From: Sarcocystis neurona
Taxonomy: Eukaryota; Apicomplexa; Conoidasida; Eucoccidiorida; Sarcocystidae
Direction: 5' to 3'
DNA length: 64,000 bases
Assembly (NCBI GenBank): GCA_000727475.1
Contig: KL647321.1
Span: 581,691 to 645,690, forward strand
In this document: positions 12,101-21,561 of the stretch, one piece after another
Position numbering within the stretch: the first letter of the stretch is position 1
How the letters are laid out: the number at the start of each line of letters is the position of its first letter
Made by a program: the position numbers and the translations under genes
Notes under the pieces: generated by a model
Database searches by the model: none
Told to the model about the DNA's origin: nothing
The model's input: only the letters and a program-made list of their open reading frames with translations

Positions 12101-14017
12101 AGCAGCAACCACAGCAGGCTTGGGAAGTGATATTTTACATGAAGACGCTTGGCCCTGCAAGCTTGAAAGAGCTCAGGCACTACAGAGCTTTCGAGGTCGC
12201 AGATGTCGACGAGCTTCAAAACGATCGAGTCGCTCTCCATATTCTGGACGATGGTGTGTATGACCGCCGCAACAGACTGAGCAGGCAGCAGCTGGTCCTG
12301 CTCGTTTGCTGCTGTCTCCCATGCTCCATCCACCTGCTTGTACATCTGTATCAGCAGCCGCAAACGCAGCAGCAGCAACCAAGGCAGCACTCCTTCACAT
12401 ATATATATATATATATGTGTATATGTAGGTATCTGGTGGGGATGGAGGAGCTACGCATGCGCAGAGACACACGCGGCCAGAAAGGGCCCTACGGGCGCAC
12501 GCGTTTCGGGATTGAATGAATCACATACACACAGACACGCAAAGACACAAGGAAAACGTTACACGGAAGGCTGCAGTACACGTACACATATATATATATA
12601 TATATACGTATACGTTTGGTCGATTATATACTGAAACGCCTACGTACAGAGATCTACTGTACACGCACAGAAGTTGAAGGTGTACGCATATGTATAGAGA
12701 TGAGTACGAGTAGAGATAACGTCTGACAGAACGGTAGCCCCGTCACCAGGCTACATCTGTGTGAACCGTGCACACACCTATATACGTGTTTATCTCTATA
12801 TATACACATATATACAAATACACACATATACCTAATATAATAGACACATACATATGGATACTCTATGTAGAAATACGTATACACATGTTGTAGGTTTTAA
12901 CGCTTTTATACAGGGGTGTGGATACACGCAGAGTAGCAGCCTCTGTGAAAATGCCCCCGTCCACAAATACCCTGTCCCTGCTGCGTAGGTCGTCCTGCAG
13001 TCACGTGGCCATCCACTTCGATTTACTCGGATCACGTGTCTATTCACGCACCTGAAGCAATCACAGATATATATTATATGCGTATATGCAGTGGTTAATA
13101 GTTTGCGTGCGTGTAAAATATACATGTATAGAGAGAAAGAGGCAATCACCACATATTGACTTACTTGGGAAATACGTCTATTTACGTACGTAACGCCTTC
13201 ATCAATATGTCTATATATATACATATGCACATGCAATAGTGGCATATTGGCATACATATATACATATATATATATACAGAGAGAGAGGGGCAATCACAAC
13301 ACACATATAAACGTATGTCTATATGTGTATCCGTTTGCGTGGACACATATCTTGCTCTACCTGTATACGGTAGCAGCGCCTGCATAGAAGCAAGCGCGTT
13401 CGTCTGCGGAAGCGTGGACTTTTCACCTGCAGGCGCCAGAAGCAGCAAGAGAAGTGGCACAAGTCTTGTACGGAGCGACACAGCAGCCACGGTCATCGCA
13501 GCAGTCACACCAGCAACAGGGGCATCCGCCACCGCAGCAGCAGCAACAGCACCTGAGGCAATAGGAGCAACATCAGGAACAGCGAAGGCAGGAGCGGCGG
13601 CGACAGCGGGACCAGCAGCAGCAGCAGACACAGCAACAGCAGCTGCAGGGTCTCAGCAGTGGCAGCATCCCAGCAGTGGCAGCATCCCAGCAGTGGCAGC
13701 ATACCAGCAGTGGCAGCATCCCAGCAGTGGCAGCATCCCAGCAGCGACAGCATCTCAGCAATGACAGCATATCAGCGGTGGCAGCATCTCAGAAGTGGCA
13801 GCAGCCCACCATTAGTTGGAGAGTGACTTACAGTAATAACTTCAACGCCGTCAGGAACGTGCTGCACTTCAACACCCTTCGGTTTGGGGAAAGACTTTTT
13901 TCTTCCGCTGAAGAACTCTTCGAATTTTTCTTTCGTGATGTACCCCTGTCTCGTCTCCTCTTCGCTTTGAAAAGCCGCCCCACACCCCACACACCGCGTA
14001 GGTACGTGCGGGAGAGG
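3150..14017 (-). CDS. YqeH-like circularly permuted GTPase (partial, at least 7 exons)
   Basis: Exons read on the minus strand, in order: 13832-14017, 12139-12345, 11008-11063, 10506-10588, 6097-6256, 5004-5148 and 3150-3343. All have AG acceptors and GT donors, and the phases agree at every junction. Motif order is that of the YqeH/BPG2/NOA1 class: a zinc-finger half (CVGCGAAFQ...GYITKEKF), the start of the G domain (VLKLVDICDLESS), G4 as NRFD followed by CLP, G5 as LISAST, then G1 (GRVNVGKST), G2 (ALPGTT), G3 (DTPG), then the post-GTPase region (PTKRLQP, LLTCYFSHK). Family members assist small-subunit ribosome assembly in bacteria and organelles, so an apicoplast or mitochondrial role is likely but inferred. 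Both ends are missing: no targeting peptide, no C-terminal end, and the second cysteine pair of the zinc finger was not securely placed. The G5-G1 intron is about 4.2 kb. G4 has Arg where Lys is usual. Confidence 0.88.
7247..7480. repeat. (CTAT/CTAC)n tetranucleotide microsatellite
   Basis: About 230 bp of uninterrupted CTAT and CTAC tetranucleotides with occasional CTGT and TTCC units, inside the long G5-G1 intron of the YqeH-like gene. The tyrosine/leucine/serine-rich reading frame across it is a repeat artefact. Confidence 0.95.
9640..10500 (+). repeat. Intronic CAG-repeat tract (CTG in the transcript)
   Basis: Dense interrupted CAG/GCA repeats on the plus strand. They lie in the long intron between the G5 and G1 exons of the minus-strand YqeH-like gene, so the pre-mRNA carries CUG. 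Gln- and Ala-rich plus-strand frames here have no supporting motif and are taken as repeat translations. A similar tract covers about 11080-12130. Confidence 0.7.
10974..11010 (-). repeat. 21-bp tandem duplication containing a splice donor
   Basis: Read on the minus strand, AGAGTAAGACGACC occurs twice, 21 bp apart, directly at the 3' end of the G4 exon. The upstream copy supplies the donor used in the gene model (AAGA|GTAAGA). Use of the downstream copy would put an in-frame TAA into the message. Confidence 0.75.
13655..13765. repeat. 17-bp minisatellite
   Basis: Several consecutive copies of a 17-bp unit, CAGCAGTGGCAGCATCC, with single-base variants, inside the first located intron of the YqeH-like gene. 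Because 17 is not a multiple of 3, its translation cycles through all frames (a 17-residue period on the minus strand). Confidence 0.9.
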
Positions 14018-15041
14018 CTGCAGCGGAGTTTCACAAAAGCACCAGCAGCAGTAATGTCATCGCAACTGCCTCGTGGACGTCTGCTTTCATGCCCCCAGCA
14101 GCAGCATATGTGGAGGCCAAGACCCTCTACTACCAGAAGCAGATTTAGCAGCAACGCGGCGTTGTCTATACCGCCAGGAGCACTAGCAAGTCTCTCCCAA
14201 GTCCGTCGCAAGAGCACGGCTAGCCTCTTCGGATCCGCAACAGCAACAGTCCCCTTTTCAGCCCTCCCATCAGCAGCAGCAGCAGCTCATCCCCCCCCCC
14301 TCCACCCCTCCCAACGTCTTCCTATGTGCCACTACTAGCAGCTGAAAGGGCGCGCTGTCCTCGCGCGTCTCCCACTACCGGCAACCGTTGCCACAGGGAC
14401 CTCGTGTTACTCTTCCTGCGGTACGGGGCCAACAGCAGCAGCAGAAATCAGTCAAAACGGTTCACCAGCAGAGGAATGCCGAGGACGGTTGCAGATTCCC
14501 CCAGTGGCAGCAGGCCCAGCAACTCAGCCGTCCTCGCAACAAAAGTGGAGCAGAAGCAGCAGCACCAGCGGTGTTACTTGACAGAGACAAAGTGCGTTTT
14601 CCACTATCCACCCAAACAGCAGATGCAGCAGCATGTACTGGAGCGTCTCCGTGGGCACCAGCAGCAGCAGCACACAGTCTGCCAGCAGTTAAGTGCTCTG
14701 GGCCCGTCGCTGGCCATACAGGTAGCAGGGGCACTCCCGCGCTCAAACAAACCAAGCCTACGTGAGCAGCAGCAGCAGCACCCGATCCACGGCGGCGTTA
14801 CCTCGCGAGCAGCCGTCGGATCACGCCAGTACCCAAAGGTCGTTAAGCAGCAGGAGCGTCACTCGGTTCGACGCCAGCAGCACGCAGCGAACGAAAGCTC
14901 TCCACCCAAATAACGAGCAACAGCAGCCGCAGGGAACACCGGCAACAGCAGCAGCAACAGGTGAAAGAACCCACAGCGGCGGAGGCGGGGCAGACGACAT
15001 GCATTCACAACAGCAAAAACAGCAACACAAAGCGTACGGGT

Positions 15042-17585
15042 TCAAGCCACCGGTGGCATTAGTGGAGAAGCAGCTGCAATCGTAGTCAACAGACGCAAGA
15101 CCAGCACGTACGGGGTCACGCCAAGGGACTGTGCCAGCAGCAGGGCAGCAGCAGAAATAGACCAACATAGCACAGCAGCAGCAAGCGCCACGTGTGCGGC
15201 TGTATAAGGGAAGCACCCTACGTTGAACGGATCTTCGATCACTCCCTCCACACCGGGGCTCTCCGGTTGGCTTGCTGTCACTGCTGCAAATTCGCTACCG
15301 CCTCCGTCTGCGGCAGCTGCCCCGTCGACGCTGCTCGTGTGAAGACGGCGGAAGCAGACACCGTGCAGCAGTTCTTGCGTCGCCGGCATTCCTACAGAAA
15401 TTCTCCAGCCTTCGACAGGAATGCCGCCAGTGGCCACGCTTCTGCTGGTCACGGTTTTGCTGCCCACGCTTCTGGTGCTGCTGTTGTAGCGGCGGTTCCT
15501 GCTGCCGCTGCCCGTAGCCCCGGCGCCACTGCTGTTGCTGCCGTCGCTACTGTCCCTGCAAAAGGAGCTGCTGTTCCAGTCCACACAAGAAGCACTGGCG
15601 GTGGCGGTGCAACACGAATCGTGTACAGCACGCCTGTCAGAAACCCTGCGAAAGGCATACCTGTTGCTGTTGGTGCTGCTGCTATGCCTCGTGAGCTTGT
15701 GCACGCCGCCGTTGCAGTTAGTCCGAACGCAGACTCTGCTGTCGTCTGTGCTGCTGCAGCATAATAAGCTGTCGTTCAGGCCCCTCCTGCTGCTGCTGCA
15801 TCTGTCGGTACATGTGCTCCACGCGGAGGTGAGGCAGCACCTGCGGGGCGTACTGGGTGTTTTCCCTTTGCCGCTGTTGCAGCTGCTACGCGTGCTGGAC
15901 GCGTCCGTCCTCTCGACGTTGGCATTGCTGTCATCGGTGCTACTTCTTACTCGCCTAGTACTGCTGCTGCTGCTGCTCCTGCTGCTCTTGGCAGGTGCCT
16001 GGCTGCGACTGCAGCCACCGTCCCGGACCATTGTCCATTTCCTCCTGCGTGTGCTGCTGCACAAGCGCCTGCTGCTGCTGTTGCTGCTGCCACAGATGCT
16101 GCTCAGCCTGCTGCTGCTGCACGACGCCAGGACGAGGTTCCTGAATACGGAGTCGCGGCTGAGGACGGGTAGGCAGGTAGTAGTGTTGAGCGTGATACGT
16201 GCAGGGGGGCTGCGACTCTTCCTCGTGCTCCTGCGCGTCTCGCTCTTGGTGCTGCAGCAGTTCTTGCTGACGTCGTTGCTGGTGCTCCTGTTGCTGCTCT
16301 TGCAGCTCCCGCTGCTCTTCTCGCTCCTGCAACGCTTCGTGCTGCAACTCTTCCTGCGGCTGCTCGTCGTCCTGATGCTCCTCGGGTTGCCGGGGGCTAT
16401 CCTGCAGGAGCGAGTGGAGGCGGGGGCCGCACGGGCAAAGGGCCAGGAGGAAAATCCATGGCGGGTAGCCAGAAGCAAACATGGCGGCAGCGCGCGCAGG
16501 TGCAGCAGCGGTCGTTTTTCCTCAAAAGCAGACCCTTCCGCTCGCTGTACTGCTGCTGCTGCTGGCTGGGGGGGAGCCTCGACTGCGGCTTTTCTTGTTG
16601 GGGAAGGAGCAACTAATTCTGCCGCTCTGGCGTGCGCCGTTGCTGCTGCTGCTGCTGCAAGACGTGACACTTCCGTAGTCGCTCCTGGTCGTGTTGCTGG
16701 CGGTGGGGCTGGTGCTCGTGCTACGGGTGCTGCTGTCACTGCTTGCGCCTTGCCCGCCGCTTCTGCTGCAACCAAAGGGTCGGCTGCTGCCGCCGCTCGG
16801 GCAGCTGCTGCCGCTAATGTTGCTAAGGCTTTCAGACGTGCTGACGCTGCTGTTTTTGCTGTATCGGACACTCGGCGTGCTGTCGCGTGGAAGGTCGCGA
16901 CTCGCCAACGTCCTGCTGCTGGCGGTGCGGCTGCTGCTGCTCCCGCTGTCGCCACTGCTGCCGCCGTTGTCTGAGCTGCTGTAGCCCTGCAGGCTTCCGT
17001 GTAGGGAGTATTTGCTGCACCGCTTGACTGTACGGCAAAGAGAACCGCCCGATGCAGCGCTGCTGGTGGTGCTGCAGTAGCGGCTGCGGTTACCGCTGCT
17101 GCTGCTGCGCGAGATTCCGCGAAGAAAAGCCTTCGTGCTGGCTGCGCTGCAGCTGCTGCTCCAACGGCTGCTGTAACCTGCGCCGTTGCCGCGCGTCCTG
17201 CAGATGCTGCTGCTTCTGATGACGTGACAGACAATGCAGTTGCTGCGCGTTGACGTCCCACCGATTCCGCAGCAACACATTCAGCAGCTGGTGAAGCTGT
17301 TGTTTTCTTTGCTGCTGCAGCTGCTGCACAGCATTCTGCTGACGCAAGCGGGGTAGTTGCTGGTGATGCTGCTGGCCCTCGGGGCGATGATGCTGCTGTT
17401 GCTGTAGGTGCTTCTCCTGCTTCAGATGGCCCAGTGACTGGCGTAGTTGGCGCCACTTCTACTGCAGAGAGCGCAGTTACTGCCGCTGCTGCTGCTGCCG
17501 CTGCTGCTGCTGCTGCCGCTCTGGCCACGGTGGTTCGTCCTAACGGTATGGCCGGGAATGCGGGAGGCGTGCTGCTGCAGCTCAT
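15042..17585 (-). CDS. Probable Gln-rich protein locus (exon structure unresolved)
   Basis: The minus strand is free of stops for about 2.5 kb in an Ala/Ser frame, but the most protein-like segments lie in other frames. They include a start at 16482 reading MFASGYPPWIFLLALC, which resembles a signal peptide, followed by about 150 residues of Gln/Glu-rich, probably coiled-coil sequence to a stop at 15955. In the same frame near 15800-15900 another natural segment appears (QYAPQVLPHLRVEHMYRQMQ). A further Gln-rich stretch lies at 17090-17347 (LLNVLLRNRWDVNAQQL). Sense-strand CAG runs agree with coding on the minus strand. No known domain was recognised. It could be one spliced gene or a fragment of an upstream part of its neighbour. 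Treat the span as approximate. Confidence 0.35.
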   Translation of the reverse strand: MSCSSTPPAFPAIPLGRTTVARAAAAAAAAAAAAAVTALSAVEVAPTTPVTGPSEAGEAPTATAASSPRGPAASPATTPLASAECCAAAAAAKKTTASPAAECVAAESVGRQRAATALSVTSSEAAASAGRAATAQVTAAVGAAAAAQPARRLFFAESRAAAAAVTAAATAAPPAALHRAVLFAVQSSGAANTPYTEACRATAAQTTAAAVATAGAAAAAPPAAGRWRVATFHATARRVSDTAKTAASARLKALATLAAAAARAAAAADPLVAAEAAGKAQAVTAAPVARAPAPPPATRPGATTEVSRLAAAAAATAHARAAELVAPSPTRKAAVEAPPQPAAAAVQRAEGSAFEEKRPLLHLRALPPCLLLATRHGFSSWPFARAAPASTRSCRIAPGNPRSIRTTSSRRKSCSTKRCRSEKSSGSCKSSNRSTSNDVSKNCCSTKSETRRSTRKSRSPPARITLNTTTCLPVLSRDSVFRNLVLASCSSSRLSSICGSSNSSSRRLCSSTRRRKWTMVRDGGCSRSQAPAKSSRSSSSSSTRRVRSSTDDSNANVERTDASSTRSSCNSGKGKTPSTPRRCCLTSAWSTCTDRCSSSRRGLNDSLLCCSSTDDSRVCVRTNCNGGVHKLTRHSSSTNSNRYAFRRVSDRRAVHDSCCTATASASCVDWNSSSFCRDSSDGSNSSGAGATGSGSRNRRYNSSTRSVGSKTVTSRSVATGGIPVEGWRISVGMPATQELLHGVCFRRLHTSSVDGAAAADGGGSEFAAVTASQPESPGVEGVIEDPFNVGCFPYTAAHVALAAAVLCWSISAAALLLAQSLGVTPYVLVLRLLTTIAAASPLMPPVA

Positions 17586-17599
17586 GGCGCCCGATTAAG

Positions 17600-18677
17600 A
17601 AGCAGCCACCGCCGCAGAATAAGGACGATTTTGTGCGCGCAGGACGCATGCACAGAGAAGCAGCAGTTCTCTGTTCAACTGTCTTGATGCTGTCGCTGCC
17701 CTAGTGTATCTGCTCTGTTGCAAGTGGGAAATCATCACCTGTTGGCAGCGCTGCAGGAGGTGGCACTGCTGCTGCCGCTGGTGTGCCTCCTCTCCTTCTT
17801 CCGTGTAGACGGCTCTTCTCGTACGGACGAGCAAGATCGTCTGCGCACACAAGGTAGATGCTTTCCGGGGTGGCGAGCGGGCCGATCTACGCAGCCCATA
17901 TAAAAGAAAAGGAGTGCTGCTGCCGCTCTACATCGTCGCCGTAATAAAAACGATTTCCGAGGCGTGAAGTGAGCAGCAAAATCCGCAGCAGGAGGAACAG
18001 GAGCACCCAGCGCGGCGTCAGCACACCACAAGAAAAGAGCGAGCAATCAGAGACGGGAGCGCGAACAACGGCGTCCAGGCGCGTGTCCCTACTCGCGGAC
18101 GTGCGACGGGACTGCCGGGTCAGCGGTAGCAGCAGCAGCAGCACACGGACATCAGACGGCGGTCGGGAACCGAGGCAGGAACAGCAAGCAGCATAAAATC
18201 GCAGCAGCAGCAGAGAACAGACGTACGAGCAACACAGAACTCTCGCCGCGGCGGCGAAGGAGAGCAGCCGGACACATGGTGTGTGTGTGCGCCGGAGGAT
18301 GCGATCACGAGGACACCGGCAGCACTTCGTCGATTGCAGCAGCAGCAGAGCCCGCAGGCTCAGACGGAAGGAACACAGCGGCAGCAGCCGCGCGAACAAG
18401 GTAAGCTCGAAGGGCAGCACGCACGTATCGCCGTGGAAGAGGCGTTGTACTGGTAGCAGAGATCTGTGGACCAGAAATGCAGCAGTGACTTCACAGAGCG
18501 GGCTTCGACTCGAAAAAGCAATGGGGTCACTCACAGGGTAGCACAGCAACGCTGCAGCGTTAATAACGAGGCCTGCGCCGCGCACGTGCAGGTGCAGCCG
18601 CGCAGCAGCACACGAGTGAGCGACTGACTAACCACAGAGTCCTGCCGGCAAACAGTAGCAGCAGAGTAAGAAGGGCG
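17600..18677. other. No confident gene; interrupted CAG repeats
   Basis: Short CAG-rich stretches and mixed sequence. A good plus-strand donor context (CGAACAAG|GTAAGC) occurs near 18410, with a basic reading frame before it, so an upstream untranslated or coding exon of the small membrane-protein gene could be here, but nothing else supports it. Confidence 0.4.
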
Positions 18678-19143
18678 ATGACGCACCACAGCAGGAGCAG
18701 GAGAGCTGCAATAGGAGTCCCCTTAATTACAGTCGGTAAGCACCTCTCCATCACCTGCAATACCAGTGTCTCACAAAAATTGCGGCAGGCTCCATGCAGC
18801 GCTAAAAAAAAAGAGAATGTGGCTTGGCAGCATCAGCAACGCGGCAGCAAGCAGCCGCAGTGCCGGCGTTGTATTTCCACCGTTAGTCGTTTTGAGACTT
18901 CCCGTCACATTCGCCGTGCCGCAGCAGCAAGAGCCAGGAAAGCCAGGGCAGCCGCAGCACCAGCTCAGTCGCTCCGGCCAGCAGTGGCAGCGGGGCAGTA
19001 CACACCCCGAGTCTATTTCTCCCGGTTGCACACGTCACACCAGCAGGAAGAGGGCACTCTTTTTCCCCTGTCTTCTTCTGAAGTGGCCGTGATAATTGCG
19101 CTGCACGAGTGCAACAAGGAGAACCAGAAGAAGCGAGGCGAAG
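18678..19143 (+). CDS. Small single-pass membrane protein (two exons, C-terminus open)
   Basis: Exon 1, 18678-18735, starts at ATG and ends at a strong donor (GTCG|GTAAGC). Exon 2, 19084-19143, follows a textbook acceptor (TTTTCCCCTGTCTTCTTCTGAAG) and ends at GCGAAG|GTGAGC. Phases match (1 to 1). The product starts MTHHSRSRRAAIGVP, continues with one hydrophobic segment (LITVVAVIIALH) and a charged tail (ECNKENQKKRGE). A short basic N-terminus, a single span and a charged tail fit small mitochondrial inner-membrane proteins. The arrangement recalls the cytochrome oxidase assembly factor PET117, but that is a weak guess from shape. A last exon may start near 20876, after TTTTCTTTCCAG, where the phase also fits. 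No paralogue is seen nearby. Confidence 0.5.
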
Positions 19144-19199
19144 GTGAGCACCGACCAGCGGCACACACACATTCCCCCCACTCGCTTGACTACTGATGA

Positions 19200-21500
19200 T
19201 CCTGCAGGGCGTTACTTATATGTCGTCGCTGATGAAGGCGGTGCTGCGGTATGTATGTCAAAATAAGGACAAGGGTGTTCCCCGGCACAAGGTTAATGGG
19301 CGCCTATAAGCTCGTGAGACCCCTACAAGACTATGCGTGTTTGAACGTATGCATATACGTTAATGTGTAGCGAAGCCTGCACGTGTGCACACGTACATTA
19401 TGTGTATGCACACATGTATGTAGGCTTTCACATCTGTGTGTCCACGTATAGCTATAGTCCCATGTGGATGTCACAGACGTGCATGAAGATGTAGACGTCT
19501 CTGACCTGTATTGCGTTCAACGTGCGACATAGAGACACAGGTCTGTATAGGGAGAGGACGACTTCGGCCGTTGAAAAAACCATCAGAATGTCCTTCACCC
19601 GCAAGAGATCACCGTGAGAGAGATGTGGACGCAAGGACGCTTTCATTAGACTTGTACCTGGGTACATATATGAGTGAGCATGTGTTGCGTACGTGCACGT
19701 AATTGTGGGCGCATGGATTTCACGCATACACATACAACAAAAAATACTTACATAGGGGCGTAGGTATGTGTGAACATTCATACGCATATTCATCCATGTG
19801 TACGTATGCATGTGTGTAAGTAGTGTACCCGTGAATACATGTCGGGGCACGTGCGCATTACGGCATACCTTATATATTTATATATATGAATGTATGTATG
19901 TGCACGCTCATCACCGCAGTCACCTCCGTACCCGTTACCCCAAATAGCGGAGCGATTGAAGCGGAGCGCCTTGCACGTGCGTTGGTGCCCAGAGCATCGG
20001 ACACTTTACGCTAAGGCAACTTACCCTCGCTTTACACTTTGCAACAACTGCATGTGCACACGTTAGAAATGCCCCATGCTTTCTTTTTCCTTGGTTGTTG
20101 TTTACAAGTTCTCATGTGTGTCACACGTATGTGCCTGTGTAAAATACGCCCTTACACAGGCAGTCATGACTCGTCGTCGTTCACGTATCGCTGTCGGCGT
20201 CCGATGACACAGCATAGACCCCCTCTGCAAAGCAAGAAAGGCAAACCAGCTGCATCTGCTCACTATCCATGGTTGCACGTGTAAGCTCCTCCTCACAGTG
20301 CTGCGTATGCGCAGGTAAGACTTCCTTTTTTGTCAGGCAGTCCATCATTTAGAAAGATCGACCCGCGTCTATGTTCGTGTATACCTTGATTGTGAGACTT
20401 GCATGTAGGTCGTAGTAGCGTAATTACCAGATACTCGCTACCACGGATACCAGCCCATCACCCCCCCTGTGACCACATTTGCATATGTGAGTTCCTCCTT
20501 TCATATCATAAGTCATCCTTCAGCATGTACGTTTACAGAGTTTTGCCGGCACATACTACGGTAATAAACGCGTGCGTATTCGCAGCGATGTGGACGTATC
20601 TCTATGCGGCACACGCGACTGTGTACATGTCCAAAACACACAACAGGCGGGTAGGAACGCAGAAGCGCAGGGGAAATAAACAAATTCATTGATAGCCACG
20701 CGGGCGCGTCAATACTACACACGTGAGGACAGTTCATGTGCATGTATACGTTTGTCACACGTATCAGGCACGCCCGTAATTCATCAAGATGCCTATGTAC
20801 ATCCGCACTATGCGTAAGAAATGCATAGTAGCCATTGTGGACTGTCTACGTTTTCCTACAGAGGTTTTCTTTCCAGTCAAAGTAGAGCATCTCCTGCACC
20901 TGCAAAGGGTACATTACACGTTACAAACGTCTTCGTTTCTCCGTTCGAGCAGCTCACGTCACTCCAAGGCCTTTAGTGTGCCAGTGCGTGATTCTGCATA
21001 TGCAGGCAGTTCGTGTACATTCCAATCACAAAGCCTCGTGGAAAGACACGATAATTCTTCGTGTGCGCCGACAAGCAGATACAGAAAAAGACAACTCTGC
21101 TTTTCACCCACGACGCCGTGGCTGCCCGTGTTCCGCTGCTGTCACTTCTGCGGTAGATGCATCAGTTCTCGCGAGTAGTACGCTCCGGGGTGTGGAAAAA
21201 ACTGGCAGAGCACGGGAAGGGGGATGCGCTGCGTTGCGGTCCAATGTGTACGGCTTTTGAATTCTATGCTACTGAGAGCCTTTCCATCCTTCGTGTTGTT
21301 GGGGCGACAGCGGGAAAACTGTGGTGCTCTCGCAGCAGCTGAACGTTCTGCAGCTACTTCCTCTGTTGGTGCTGCTCTTCCGTCGCTGCTGCCGCTGCCG
21401 CCACTGCCCTCTCACTATTTCTTCCACTCGTTCTCAGCATCCATAGCAAGGGGTCCCTCTCGCTGCTCCACCTCTGCTGCGGCAGCCAGTGACCCGAGTC
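19200..21500. other. Repeat-poor region without a resolved gene
   Basis: Little CAG or TA repeat content compared with the flanks. A very good plus-strand acceptor (GAGGTTTTCTTTCCAG) occurs near 20875, which could serve the upstream small-membrane-protein gene. The plus-strand frame at 20789-21178 has no recognisable motif. This is one of the repeat-poor segments that alternate with repeat-rich ones in this window. Confidence 0.4.
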
Positions 21501-21561
21501 ACCCTCCCCTATACGTAGATAGATGAGGGAGTTGCTGCCCGGGTTGTTTCTGTCGCTGTGT

